Notes: generated from the letters alone by a model not told the origin. Shown: positions 21,601-33,470, counted from the first letter of the stretch. The stretch: DNA of 64,000 bases from Antedon bifida (GCA_963402885.1 OY727094.1:28894501-28958500), one strand, 5' to 3'. Made by a program: numbers and translations.

Positions 21601-24600
21601 ATGGATGCTAATTGTGTCTACAGACGTGTACATGAAGATCAGACACCCGTTTGTTAACCACGAACGACGCTTTTTATTTAGTCGTTATCTTGGCTGGATA
21701 GTGCCTAGTATAATCGTAGGAGTGACGGCTGGATGTACAAGGGACAACTACGTTTCCGATGAAGTGTAAGATATATTTATATTATAATGTATAGTATAGG
21801 TAGTATGAAACTTGTAAGGACGAATTTTAAGTTATACATCAAAACAAGTAGTTACATACATCCGTTTTTTCCAAAGGTGCTGGTTAAATATGGGCATAGC
21901 AATCTGGACATTTATTATACCAATGCTTACTACACTTTTGGTAAGTAGAGTGGCAATTTAGTGCTAGAAAAATACGATAATTCTCTTTTCTATTCCGCTG
22001 GTCCACAATTGATAACATAACTTTGTTATTTGGTGTTGTTGTTTGGTGTGCCTGATGCCGATGGAAAGATTAGTTTAAAATAATTTATTTTTATTTTTAA
22101 AGTTTGATTAATAAAAATATAACTTATTTGGAAGCTACACTTTTGAAACAGTGGCACAATTCTTGAATGAAGGTGCGTCCAGAGTAAGTAAAATAAAAGT
22201 AAAAAGAAAAAAATGATTTAATAATAGGCCTATTTACAAGGAAATGATGTACAAGATAATATATAATAAAAGCAATACAGGATTTAAAAGACAAAGAACT
22301 CATTGTTGATTCCCCTTCTCTTATTCCATGGCCGTTTTGGTGAAACCTTTACAAAAATCAAATGCAACTTCAATATTTGTAGGAACATCAAGTACAGGTG
22401 AACCGAGAACATACATTAATTTTATTTGCTATTTGTATATTTATTTGATACGTAGATAGGTAATGGTAATAGTAGGTAATTAAACAATATACAAATTATC
22501 AGAATTAGACTGCTGATGTAATTAAGCGAAAAGTATCCTGAGGTTTTATTTAGTGTGGGAAAGAATTGGAGTTACGGACACTATATGCCAGTGAGCCATA
22601 TTTTTAAATGCAACAACATTAATTTAATGCACTGCCAAAACATCGTCGCCCGGCTTGCCCAATCAACATTAGACCCACAGCTTATAATACCTGTATATAT
22701 ATATACCTTTTTTTCCAGATCATCTTCCTACAAACTGTGGTCATTGTGTATATAGCTTTCAAGAAAACTCGACTTCCACAACAATCTAAAGGCGATAAGA
22801 CGTCATACACAAGAATTAGGTAAATCGAATAAATATGACGTGATAAGACGATGATATAATATATAATATATATATGATATAATATAATTTCATAGATGAT
22901 ATTATCATCTATGAAATTTTCCGATTTATCAGCAAATAATTATTGTTCGGGAATATAATCTATATACATTATTACATGTTACCATCATCTTATGTAGACA
23001 TTTCCCAAGTCTGCATATTGTCTTTTTCATGTTAGTCCATCAGTCGGCGTTTCGCTTTTTGTCTAAAAAATTATGAGCTCAAGTTGTATATGTATGCAAC
23101 GCCATATGTGCCAATATATTTATCTTTTTACTATTTTTTTACGCTCTAGAACCTAGACTATGCTGTCATTCGACTAAGTTATGTCGAGAATTAAAAGAGT
23201 CTGAATCTGCATAATTATCAAAGTCATTAAAAACATTTTTAATTATCTAGTATTGTTGCTATTTGCATGTGTATTTCGTTAGCATCCATAAAAAAAACTA
23301 CCTCGTTAAAAACAATATATATATATATATTATACAAAAGAAACACAAGTACTAGGCCTAAGCGAATATTTTACTGCCAGAGAATCATACTTAGTCATTA
23401 TTTGCCTTTATTCTTCGCAGGTGAGGTGAACCTACCTAGGCAGGCTTATTTACATACTGTGGAAGGTCTAGCTAGCCGACCCAGCAGCTTTTCTACTGGT
23501 TGTTGGCTAAACTAAATATAACAGATATCGGTGAAATATAAGATTTCACATCCCATTGAGAATGATATTTAGCTTGCGCTTTGGGAAATGTATTTATATT
23601 CACGTATTTATGTTTCACCTCTAAGCAGGCAATCTGTATAGTGATTTATTTTGCTTATTTTAAGGTCCTTGGTTTACGGTTTGGTTTTGCTTACTCCGGT
23701 GGTTGGTCTGCCATGGATTTTCGGTATCATCATCCTCTTCAGTAATTCCAAAGTCATGGAATACATATTTGTCATCATGAATTCTTTGCAAGGTTTCTTT
23801 ATCTGGCTCTCTCAGTGTGTCTTCAGTAATGAGGTAACTACAAAATCTTTCACAAATAATACAGTTGGAATCTTTTGTTTACGTATACCTCCAGGACCTT
23901 TTGTTAAACACATTTTCGATGATCGAATGTACCGCGAGTTCCGACTTTTAGGAGAAAGTAGTACGTGTGCAAGGGTAGATGTTTTCTAGATGGTACTGCA
24001 GTCACAATCAGCATGTTCAACTGTTTGTTTCTTAATAGAAAAATTGGTAATAACTTTAATCATCGGTTTCTGAATAACAAAGAAAAACGAACCATAATTT
24101 GAAAAATAGTTTGAAATTTGGAGTTTTATTTCGTGTTTATATAATGGACATTTCAGAATATATTGAAAGACGTTCTATAGACCTACGGCAGCCCATATTA
24201 CATAATCCATTTTTTAAAACATAACTTATATTGTAGTAGGCCTAGTAGTTTTTATTGTTTCATATACGGTATTTATTTTATTCAATTTATTGGAGAACCA
24301 TTTATTCAGTTTTTTTTAACAAAAAATATATCTTTTAAAATAGAACTGCTCATAAGGTTTATCGCAAATAGCTTGATTTCGCGAAGAACGTCATTGCACA
24401 ATGCATGATGGGAAGGGTTTGGTAGTAATAGCGCCACCGTTTAACAACGGATTCAACCTGTTAGTGGCGGTTTCATCGCTGTGGTTGTCAACTGAATAAA
24501 ATAAAAAAATAAAAATAAATAAAAATAACAACTTTATATACTGGTGGTGGCACTATTGCTCCCAATTCCTTTTTATCATGCATCGCTCACGATATTTGCG

Positions 24601-24753
24601 ATAAACCTTATTTAGTAATATAATTATTCCTAATTATAGGTTCAATATGACTGGAGGAAGACATCAAGCAATCGAACACACCCTGACACTACTGATAGTG
24701 TGATTACCATGACTGACACCACTCGTAATAAAATTATTATAGAAGATCTTTGA
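15164..24753 (+). CDS. Gene C: signal peptide - CUB - MAM - mucin stalk - GAIN/GPS - 7TM receptor
   Basis: A complete adhesion-GPCR gene on inferred exons 15164-15227, 15356-15688, 16228-16359, 16556-16918, 17323-17838, 18245-18352, 18563-18632, 18949-19054, 19954-20027, 20314-20416, 20544-20641, 21116-21221, 21545-21765, 21877-21940, 22719-22819, 23665-23833, 24640-24753. Phases agree at every junction. The ATG has an accATG context and opens a hydrophobic leader (MKIIILLKTILLFFHFVPAV). The encoded protein has CUB, MAM, a TTSPE-type stalk, a cleavable GPS and seven helices. CUB plus MAM on an adhesion GPCR is not an architecture of the vertebrate ADGR families I know (ADGRG6 has CUB with a pentraxin domain). 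It is likely a surface receptor for an extracellular-matrix or cell-surface ligand, which cannot be named. Confidence 0.88.
16228..16918 (+). CDS. MAM domain exons, gene C
   Basis: Exons 16228-16359 and 16556-16918. Motifs: GFCSDFEYDLNGWVN, WKRSVEINNIDPYTG, then LPPSWRYVCVQLHYCMSG, LVVEHHVG, DYVVIRGYTTGRLGDKGRI, FVDNIYISEGNC. The intron splits the domain at the same place as in gene B. The domain ends at IIEG with a phase-1 donor. Confidence 0.88.
17323..17838 (+). CDS. Mucin-like stalk exon, gene C
   Basis: Starts after tttttag with DRKSATPPTT and carries about 25 units of a 5-residue repeat, mostly TTSPE, TTSSE or TTGPE, from a 15-bp DNA repeat (17360-17720). It closes with a Ser/Thr/Asn-rich segment ending CSNDSGKSGG. 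Dense Thr/Ser implies O-glycosylation and an extended rod lifting the CUB-MAM head above the GAIN domain. The repeat is unrelated in sequence to the TTNPATTDTM repeat of gene A. The long antisense frame here is a shadow. Confidence 0.85.
18245..20416 (+). CDS. GAIN region and GPS exons, gene C
   Basis: Exons 18245-18352, 18563-18632, 18949-19054, 19954-20027, 20314-20416 match gene A one for one. The first contains SSPEVKDV and PDSITFSTST as in gene A. The GPS reads IWSTEGCSTVNDADGVICNC followed by THM and TSFVVLMKP, giving a predicted cleavage before Thr and tethered agonist TSFVVLMKP. The partner Cys is in PVCHF of exon 19954-20027. Confidence 0.85.
19150..19665 (+). mobile_element. 3' end of a non-LTR retrotransposon (RT ORF tail plus 3' UTR)
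   Basis: In the intron between GAIN exons, one frame reads HEVHTRIAQELHLPKPRLTA, FKHLIRYTGPMNWNKIP and FNKKHKSF. This resembles the end of reverse-transcriptase ORFs of LINE elements (a GP-x-x-WN-x-IP block with a Lys-rich end). A GT-rich region and a likely 3' UTR ending near the aataaatattttaaaaac at 19645-19665 follow. It is 5'-truncated, as is usual for LINE copies. Confidence 0.6.
20544..23833 (+). CDS. 7TM domain exons, gene C
   Basis: TM1 20544-20641 (FGLIISSIFLIITLITVYSF), TM2 21116-21221, TM3-TM4 21545-21765 (HYSLLAAFSWMLI, YLGWIVPSIIVG), TM5 start 21877-21940 (CWLNMGIAIWTFIIPM), TM5 end 22719-22819 (IIFLQTVVIVYIAFKKTRLP), TM6-TM7 23665-23833 (LLTPVVGLPWIFGIIILFS, MNSLQGFFIWLSQCVFSNE). 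The sequence is very close to gene A and has no disruption. Confidence 0.9.
24640..24753 (+). CDS. C-terminal tail exon, gene C
   Basis: After aattatag the exon reads VQYDWRKTSSNRTHPDTTDS, then VITMTDTTRNKIIIEDL and TGA. It is a short Thr/Asp-rich cytoplasmic tail. It is the first, and only intact, unit of the seven-copy array 24640-25560. Confidence 0.85.
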   Translation, partial: VQYDWRKTSSNRTHPDTTDSVITMTDTTRNKIIIEDL

Positions 24754-25560
24754 GGTCAAATTATAGGTTCAATATGATATGTAAGACATCAAGCAATCGA
24801 ACACACCCTGACACTACCCTGATAGTGTGATTACCATGACTGACACCACTCGTAATAAAATCATTATAGAAGATCTTTGAGGTCAAATTATAGGTTCAAT
24901 ATGATGTGTAAGACATCAACCAATCGAACACACCCTGACACTACCCTGATAGTGTGATTAACATGATTGACACCACTCGTAATAAAATTATTATTGAAGA
25001 TCTTTGAGGTCAAATTATAGATTCATTATGATATGTAAGACATCAAGCAATCGAACACACCCTGACACTACCCTGATAGTGTGATTACCAATCGAACACA
25101 CCCTGACACTACTGATAGTATGATTAACATGACTGACACCACTCGTAATAAATTTATTATTGAAGATCTTTGAGGTCAAATTATAGGTTCATTATGATAT
25201 GTAAGACATCAAACAATCGAACACACCCTTACACTACTGATACTTGATAGTGTGATTACCATGACTGACACCACTCGTAATAACATTATTATTGAAGACC
25301 TTTGAGGTCAAATTATAGGTTCATTATGATATGTAAGACATCAAGCAATCGAACACACCCTGACACTACCCTGATAGTGTGATTACCAATCGAACACACC
25401 CTGATAGTGTGATTACCATGACTGACACCACTCGTAATAAAATTATTATTGAAGATCTTTGAGGTCAAATTATAGGTTCAATATGATTTGATACCAATCG
25501 AATACACCCTAACGCTACCCTGATAGTGTGATTACCAATCGAACACACCATGACACTACT
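24640..25560 (+). repeat. Array of seven terminal-exon copies (about 127-bp unit)
   Basis: Each unit begins with the acceptor context tcaaattatag and GTTCAATATGA or a variant. Unit starts are at about 24640, 24767, 24894, 25021, 25187, 25319 and 25476. Units two to six replace TGGAGGAAG by a 7-bp ATGTAAG-type string, so they would encode only VQYDM (or VHYDM, VQYDV) before a stop. The seventh reads VQYDLIP. Some units hold extra internal copies of the gaacacaccctgacactac segment. The whole array recurs at 28898-29850. Confidence 0.9.
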
Positions 25561-25802
25561 GACAGATTTTAACATCTGGTTTTTTAAATAAGTACCACTA
25601 AATTTACTGTTGCCGGTTTATTCTTATTTTTATATTCGTTTCACTGTTTACAAAAAAAAGTTTCTTAAAAGGAATCTTACACTAATAATATATATTAGAG
25701 TTAAATTTTATTCACATTTTTGTCTAACATAACAAATTGAAAAGTGTGTTTATACATTGATGAAAATTGCCGTTACGTCACTGACATCTTTTTATTTTCC
25801 AG

Positions 25803-28800
25803 ATTGTGTGTGCTGTTATTGCTGGTTGCTTACATTACAGTCTTTTAGCCGCCTTTTCATGGATGCTAATTGTGTCTACAGACGTGTACATGAAGATCAG
25901 ACACCCGTTTGTTAACCACGAACGACGCTTTTTATTTAGTCGTTATCTTGGCTGGATAGTGCCTAGTATAATCGTAGGAGTGACGGCTGGATGTACAAGG
26001 GACAACTACGTTTCCGATGAAGTGTAAGATATATTTATATTATAATGTATAGTATAGGTAGTATGAAACTTGTAAGGACGAATTTTAAGTTATACATCAA
26101 AACAAGTAGTTACATACATCCGTTTTTTCCAAAGGTGCTGGTTAAATATGGGCATAGCAATCTGAACATTTATTATACCAATGCTTACTACACTTTTGGT
26201 AAGTAGAGTGGCAATTTAGTGCTAGAAAAATACGATAATTCTCTTTTCTATTCCGCTGGTCCACAATTGATAACATAACTTTGTTATTTGGTGTTGTTGT
26301 TTGGTGTGCCTGATGCCGATGGAAAGATTAGTTTAAAATAATTTATTTTTATTTTTAAAGTTTGATTAATAAAAATATAACTTATTTGGAAGCTACACTT
26401 TTGAAACAGTGGCACAATTCTTGAATGAAGGTGCGTCCAGAGTAAGTAAAATAAAAGTAAAAAGAAAAAAATGATTTAATAATAGGCCTATTTACAAGGA
26501 AATGATGTACAAGATAATATATAATAAAAGCAATACAGGATTTAAAAGACAAAGAACTCATTGTTGATTCCCCTTCTCTTATTCCATGGCCGTTTTGGTG
26601 AAACCTTTACAAAAATCAAATGCAACTTCAATATTTGTAGGAACATCAAGTACAGGTGAACCGAGAACATACATTAATTTTATTTGCTATTTGTATATTT
26701 ATTTGATACGTAGATAGGTAATGGTAATAGTAGGTAATTAAACAATATACAAATTATCAGAATTAGACTGCTGATGTAATTAAGCGAAAAGTATCCTGAG
26801 GTTTTATTTAGTGTGGGAAAGAATTGGAGTTACGGACACTATATGCCAGTGAGCCATATTTTTAAATGCAACAACATTAATTTAATGCACTGCCAAAACA
26901 TCGTCGCCCGGCTTGCCCAATCAACATTAGACCCACAGCTTATAATACCTGTATATATATATACCTTTTTTTCCAGATCATCTTCCTACAAACTGTGGTC
27001 ATTGTGTATATAGCTTTCAAGAAAACTCGACTTCCACAACAATCTAAAGGCGATAAGACGTCATACACAAGAATTAGGTAAATCGAATAAATATGACGTG
27101 ATAAGACGATGATATAATATATAATATATATATGATATAATATAATTTCATAGATGATATTATCATCTATGAAATTTTCCGATTTATCAGCAAATAATTA
27201 TTGTTCGGGAATATAATCTATATACATTATTACATGTTACCATCATCTTATGTAGACATTTCCCAAGTCTGCATATTGTCTTTTTCATGTTAGTCCATCA
27301 GTCGGCGTTTCGCTTTTTGTCTAAAAAATTATGAGCTCAAGTTGTATATGTATGCAACGCCATATGTGCCAATATATTTATCTTTTTACTATTTTTTTAC
27401 GCTCTAGAACCTAGACTATGCTGTCATTCGACTAAGTTATGTCGAGAATTAAAAGAGTCTGAATCTGCATAATTATCAAAGTCATTAAAAACATTTTTAA
27501 TTATCTAGTATTGTTGCTATTTGCATGTGTATTTCGTTAGCATCCATAAAAAAAACTACCTCGTTAAAAACAATATATATATATATATTATACAAAAGAA
27601 ACACAAGTACTAGGCCTAAGCGAATATTTTACTGCCAGAGAATCATACTTAGTCATTATTTGCCTTTATTCTTCGCAGGTGAGGTGAACCTACCTAGGCA
27701 GGCTTATTTACATACTGTGGAAGGTCTAGCTAGCCGACCCAGCAGCTTTTCTACTGGTTGTTGGCTAAACTAAATATAACAGATATCGGTGAAATATAAG
27801 ATTTCACATCCCATTGAGAATGATATTTAGCTTGCGCTTTGGGAAATGTATTTATATTCACGTATTTATGTTTCACCTCTAAGCAGGCAATCTGTATAGT
27901 GATTTATTTTGCTTATTTTAAGGTCCTTGGTTTACGGTTTGGTTTTGCTTACTCCGGTGGTTGGTCTGCCATGGATTTTCGGTATCATCATCCTCTTCAG
28001 TAATTCCAAAGTCATGGAATACATATTTGTCATCATGAATTCTTTGCAAGGTTTCTTTATCTGGCTCTCTCAGTGTGTCTTCAGTAATGAGGTAACTACA
28101 AAATCTTTCACAAATAATACAGTTGGAATCTTTTGTTTACGTATACCTCCAGGACCTTTTGTTAAACACATTTTCGATGATCGAATGTACCGCGAGTTCC
28201 GACTTTTAGGAGAAAGTAGTACGTGTGCAAGGGTAGATGTTTTCTAGATGGTACTGCAGTCACAATCAGCATGTTCAACTGTTTGTTTCTTAATAGAAAA
28301 ATTGGTAATAACTTTAATCATCGGTTTCTGAATAACAAAGAAAAACGAACCATAATTTGAAAAATAGTTTGAAATTTGGAGTTTTATTTCGTGTTTATAT
28401 AATGGACATTTCAGAATATATTGAAAGACGTTCTATAGACCTACGGCAGCCCATATTACATAATCCATTTTTTAAAACATAACTTATATTGTAGTAGGCC
28501 TAGTAGTTTTTATTGTTTCATATACGGTATTTATTTTATTCAATTTATTGGAGAACCATTTATTCAGTTTTTTTTAACAAAAAATATATCTTTTAAAATA
28601 GAACTGCTCATAAGGTTTATCGCAAATAGCTTGATTTCGCGAAGAACGTCATTGCACAATGCATGATGGGAAGGGTTTGGTAGTAATAGCGCCACCGTTT
28701 AACAACGGATTCAACCTGTTAGTGGCGGTTTCATCGCTGTGGTTGTCAACTGAATAAAATAAAAAAATAAAAATAAATAAAAATAACAACTTTATATACT

Positions 28801-29011
28801 GGTGGTGGCACTATTGCTCCCAATTCCTTTTTATCATGCATCGCTCACGATATTTGCGATAAACCTTATTTAGTAATATAATTATTCCTAATTATAGGTT
28901 CAATATGACTGGAGGAAGACATCAAGCAATCGAACACACCCTGACACTACTGATAGTGTGATTACCATGACTGACACCACTCGTAATAAAATTATTATAG
29001 AAGATCTTTGA
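25803..29011 (+). pseudogene. Duplicated 3' half of gene C (TM3 to tail) with premature stop
   Basis: Exon copies at 25803-26023, 26135-26198, 26977-27077, 27923-28091 and 28898-29011. Splice sites are intact and all exons except the second are identical to gene C. In exon 26135-26198 the Trp codon of GIAIW is TGA. There is no promoter, ectodomain or TM1-TM2 in front. If the gene C transcript spliced TM2 (21221) to this copy, the receptor would end in TM5; as a stand-alone unit it is a gene fragment. It is young, given the lack of other changes. Confidence 0.85.
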
Positions 29012-29850
29012 GGTCAAATTATAGGTTCAATATGATATGTAAGACATCAAGCAATCGAACACACCCTGACACTACCCTGATAGTGTGATTACCATGACTG
29101 ACACCACTCGTAATAAAATCATTATAGAAGATCTTTGAGGTCAAATTATAGGTTCAATATGATGTGTAAGACATCAACCAATCGAACACACCCTGACACT
29201 ACCCTGATAGTGTGATTAACATGATTGACACCACTCGTAATAAAATTATTATTGAAGATCTTTGAGGTCAAATTATAGATTCATTATGATATGTAAGACA
29301 TCAAGCAATCGAACACACCCTGACACTACCCTGATAGTGTGATTACCAATCGAACACACCCTGACACTACTGATAGTATGATTAACATGACTGACACCAC
29401 TCGTAATAAATTTATTATTGAAGATCTTTGAGGTCAAATTATAGGTTCATTATGATATGTAAGACATCAAACAATCGAACACACCCTTACACTACTGATA
29501 CTTGATAGTGTGATTACCATGACTGACACCACTCGTAATAACATTATTATTGAAGACCTTTGAGGTCAAATTATAGGTTCATTATGATATGTAAGACATC
29601 AAGCAATCGAACACACCCTGACACTACCCTGATAGTGTGATTACCAATCGAACACACCCTGATAGTGTGATTACCATGACTGACACCACTCGTAATAAAA
29701 TTATTATTGAAGATCTTTGAGGTCAAATTATAGGTTCAATATGATTTGATACCAATCGAATACACCCTAACGCTACCCTGATAGTGTGATTACCAATCGA
29801 ACACACCATGACACTACTGACAGTGTGATTACCAATCGAACACTACTGAC
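28898..29850 (+). repeat. Second copy of the terminal-exon array
   Basis: This is the 24640-25560 array shifted by 4,258 bp, with a few further short units (gtgtgattaccaatcgaaca) to about 29850 that are absent from the first copy because the duplication breakpoint cut there. Confidence 0.9.
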
Positions 29851-29865
29851 AGTGTGATTACTGAC

Positions 29866-32078
29866 TGACCCTTTTATTTTTTTACAAAACTAGTTACTAT
29901 GACCCTATAAGATGATGATAAGACCATATATGGCAATATTCTCGCATAATTATTGAATTTTAAAAAGTTGATATTTTGGTCATTTTTCGAAAAAAATCCC
30001 TGTACTATAGTGCAGGGAAATTTTCGAAAATTGGCCAAATTTCGACCCTTTTATTTTTTGACAAAACTAGTTACTATGACCCTATAAGATGATGATAAGA
30101 CAATATATGGGCATATATGGCAATATTATCGCATAATTATTTAATTTTAAAAAGCTGATATTTTGGCTATGTTTCGAAAAAATCCCTGTACTATAGTACA
30201 GGGAAATTTTCGAAAATTGGCCAAATTTCGACCCTTTTATTTTTTGACAAAACTAGTTACTATGACCCTATAAGATGATGATAAAACAATATATGGGCAT
30301 ATATGGCAATATTATCGCATAATTATTGAATTTTAAAAAGTTGATATTTTGGCCATTTTTCGAAAAAATCACTGTACTATAGTACAGGGAAATTTTTGAA
30401 AATTGACCAAATTTCGACCCTTTTATTTTTTGACAAAACTATTTACTATGACCCTATAAGATGATGATAAGACAATATATGGGCATATATGGCAATATTA
30501 TCGCATAATTATTGAATTTTAAAAAGTTGATATTTTGGCCATTTTTCGAAAAAATCACTGTACTATATAGTACAGGGAAATTTTCGAAAATTGGCCAAAT
30601 TTCGACCCTTTTATTTTTTGACAAAACTAGTACTATGACCCTATAAAATGATGATAAGACAATATATGGGCATATATGGCAATATTATCGCATAATTATT
30701 GAATTTTAAAAAGTAGATATTTTGGCCATTTTTCGAAAAAATCACTGTACTATAGTACAGGGAAATTTTTGAAAATTGACCTAATTTTGACCCTTTTATT
30801 TTTTGACAAAACTAGTTACTATGACCCTATAAGATGATGATAAGACAATATATGGGCATATATGGCAATATTATCGCATAATTATTGAATTTTAAAAAGT
30901 TGATATTTTGGCCATTTTTCGAAAAAAATCCTTGTACTATAGTACAGGGAAATTTTCGGAAAATGGCCAAATTTCGACCCTTTTATTTTTTGACAAAACT
31001 AGTTACTATGACCCTATAAGATGATGATAAGACAATATATGGGCATATATGGCAATATTATCGCATAATTATTGAATTTTAAAAAGCTGATATTTTGGCT
31101 ATTTTTCGAAAAAATCCCTGTACTATAGTACAGGGAAATTTTCGAAAATTGGCCAAATTTTGACCCTTTTATTTGTTGACAAAGCTAGTTACTATGACCC
31201 TATAAGATGATGATAAGACAATATATGGGCATATATGGCAATATTATCGCATAATTATTGAATTTTAAAAAGTTGATATTTTGGCCATTTTTCGAAAAAA
31301 TCACTGTACTATAGTACAGGGAAATTTTTGAAAATTGACCTAATTTTGACCCTTTTATTTTTTGACAAAACTAGTTACTATGACCCTATAAGATGATGAT
31401 AAGACAATATATGGGCATATATGGCAATATTATCGCATAATTATTGAATTTTATGGCAATATTATCGCATAATTATTGAATTTTAAAAAGTTGATATTTT
31501 GGCCATTTTTCGAAAAAAATCCTTGTACTATAGTACAGGGAAATTTTCGGAAAATGGCCAAATTTCGACCCTTTTATTTTTTGACAAAACTAGTTACTAT
31601 GACCCTATAAGATGATGATAAGACAATATATGGGCATATATGGCAATATTATCGCATAATTATTTAATTTTAAAAAGCTGATATTTTGGCTATGTTTCGA
31701 AAAAATCCCTGTACTATAGTACAGGGAAATTTTCGAAAATTGGCCAAATTTCGACCCTTTTATTTGTTGACAAAGCTAGTTACTATGACCCTATAAGATG
31801 ATGATAAGACAATATATGGGCATATATGGCAATATTATCGCATAATTATTGAATTTTAAAAAGTTGATATTTTGGCCATTTTTTGAAAAAAATCACTGTA
31901 CTATATAGTACAGGGAAATTTTCGAAAATTGGCCAAATTTCGACCCTTTTATTCTTTGACAAAACTAGTTACTATGACCCTATAAGATGATGATAAGACA
32001 ATATATGGGCATATATGGCAATATTATCGCATAATTATTGAATTTTAAAAAGTTGATATTTTGACCATTTTTCGAAAT
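29866..32078 (+). repeat. Satellite array, about 186-bp monomer, about 12 copies
   Basis: Monomers begin at gacccttttattttttgaca near 29866, 30043, 30229, 30415, 30603, 30789, 30976, 31162, 31349, 31567, 31753 and 31940, and are strongly alike. One monomer (31349) has a 32-bp internal duplication, and two have a TA insertion in the palindrome. Many contain the 20-bp palindrome ccctgtactatagtacaggg (exact at about 30184-30203) or a one-base variant, next to ttttcgaaaa. There is no coding potential. Confidence 0.95.
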
Positions 32079-32708
32079 GATATGGTTTTAAAATCTATAC
32101 ATCTATACAACCACAGCGCCCTCCTTAGACCTATCGTCTTTTTTTGTTTTGGACATAAACAACAAAATAAACAACAATTAACCATTATTGTAAAAAAGAT
32201 TATAATATAGTGCTACAGTAGAACAGACTATAATAAATGGCACAATATATAATAAAACCTCAGCTTAGGCTTACATGATTTTAATATCATTTTGTAAAAT
32301 AAAAACTTTTTGAAATGATCAACAATCGACAGTTTTAAGGGTTAAACATTACTACTGTAAATATGGAATTAAAATCGTTGTGTTATTAACAACAATTAAA
32401 GTCAAATGAAAGCACACGATTCCTCATCTGTCCTATATGAAAGACGTATTTTCGTATATCTAAATTTGGAAATTTACATATTTTGGCCATATTTATACCA
32501 CATTAAAAACGTAAATTTCAACATACAGATATATAATGGAAATTTATTGAAATTACCTGTATCGTGATTTTCTTGAATCACTTGGAAACAAATTTATAGA
32601 CACGAATTGAATTGATTAGAATTTTAAATAAAAAATACAATAAAATTAACAATGAGATGAGTTGTGGTCTATATTTACAGTAAGAAATAACCTACCAACA
32701 ATACTATA

Positions 32709-32834
32709 ATACAGTAGAACTATTAAAGGGGCACCTTATATTAGGTGTTTGAGTTACCCCATCAGTGTTCCTTCGTTTTTTTAATAGGAGTGTCCCCTAA
32801 TGGTGTCCTTTTGATAGAGGGGTTCTACTGTAAA
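32709..32834. repeat. Inverted-repeat element with tacagtagaac / gttctactgta ends
   Basis: Left end tacagtagaactattaaagg then ggcacc; right end ggtgtccttttgatagaggg then gttctactgta. Similar gaacc-ctctattaa-ggggacacc strings occur near 14020, 36670, 42125, 52050 and 62965, so this is a dispersed family. Confidence 0.6.
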
Positions 32835-33194
32835 AGTGTATATACATATTTAATATAGACATAATTTGCATACCTATCAAATAAATTTGTTTGCTTTTTT
32901 TTTCATTTTGGCCGGTTTAATCGTTAATTTGCAAAGTTTGGTTGTGGAACTTGTTTTTGAAATTTACATGATTTAATTTCACATAAGAACGTAAAAATGT
33001 CTGTACAATATGTGCTATGTATAGACTAGTCAGTAAAACAGTAAAAATAACAACCAGTTATATTCATATATATGTAAGAGTTGCATTCTTCCGCTATCCA
33101 ATGAAATTACCATTATAATCATAAAATCGTGCAAAATCTAATGTTGAACATTGCATATAGCAGCCTAATGGTAATATACTGCCTTACTACATCA

Positions 33195-33470
33195 TATTAT
33201 TATTATTATTTTATTTATATAGCGCTTTTCCAAATGAGTGTAAAATGATCAAAGCGCTTTACATCAGCAGACCCACCAATGAATTACTTCTTAGGAAATA
33301 GATGTGTTTTGAGGGCTTTTTCAAATTGTAAAACCGTGGTTTGTTCCCTGATCACAGACGGGAGTTCGTTCCACATCACCGGTCCAAATTTTGAGAAAGT
33401 ATCTGTGTTGATAAGTTTCATAGCCAAGCTTACTATAGCCGGTCCTTATGTCGAGCGCTAGCTGATACTG
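33195..33470 (+). repeat. Dispersed repeat with paired agcgctt boxes
   Basis: After an att microsatellite the sequence reads tttatatagcgcttttcc, then gatcaaagcgctttacatc, aggaaatagatgtgttttga and gggagttcgttccacatcac. I associate this pattern with a repeat common in marine invertebrate genomes, possibly a SINE or LINE fragment. The short frame in it (33279-33461) is not taken as a gene. Confidence 0.5.

Larger units (their letters stand above)
21309..29824 (+). repeat. 4,258-bp direct tandem segmental duplication
   Basis: Block 21309-25566 is repeated as 25567-29824 with near-perfect identity; introns, exons and the terminal-exon array all match. The junction joins ...actgacag to attttaacatctgg. 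The left boundary falls inside the intron before TM3, and only about 2 bp (ag) are shared at the breakpoint. The only coding difference I found is TGG (21905-21907) to TGA (26163-26165). Confidence 0.95.

Noticed and set aside
23267..23515. 82-residue frame in the gene C intron (and its copy at 27525)
   Set aside because: Lies between two well-defined 7TM exons, has no domain, and is duplicated only because the whole block is.
24640..25560. CRISPR-like appearance of the repeat array
   Set aside because: Units are contiguous 127-bp exon copies with no unique spacers, in an intron-bearing eukaryotic genome.
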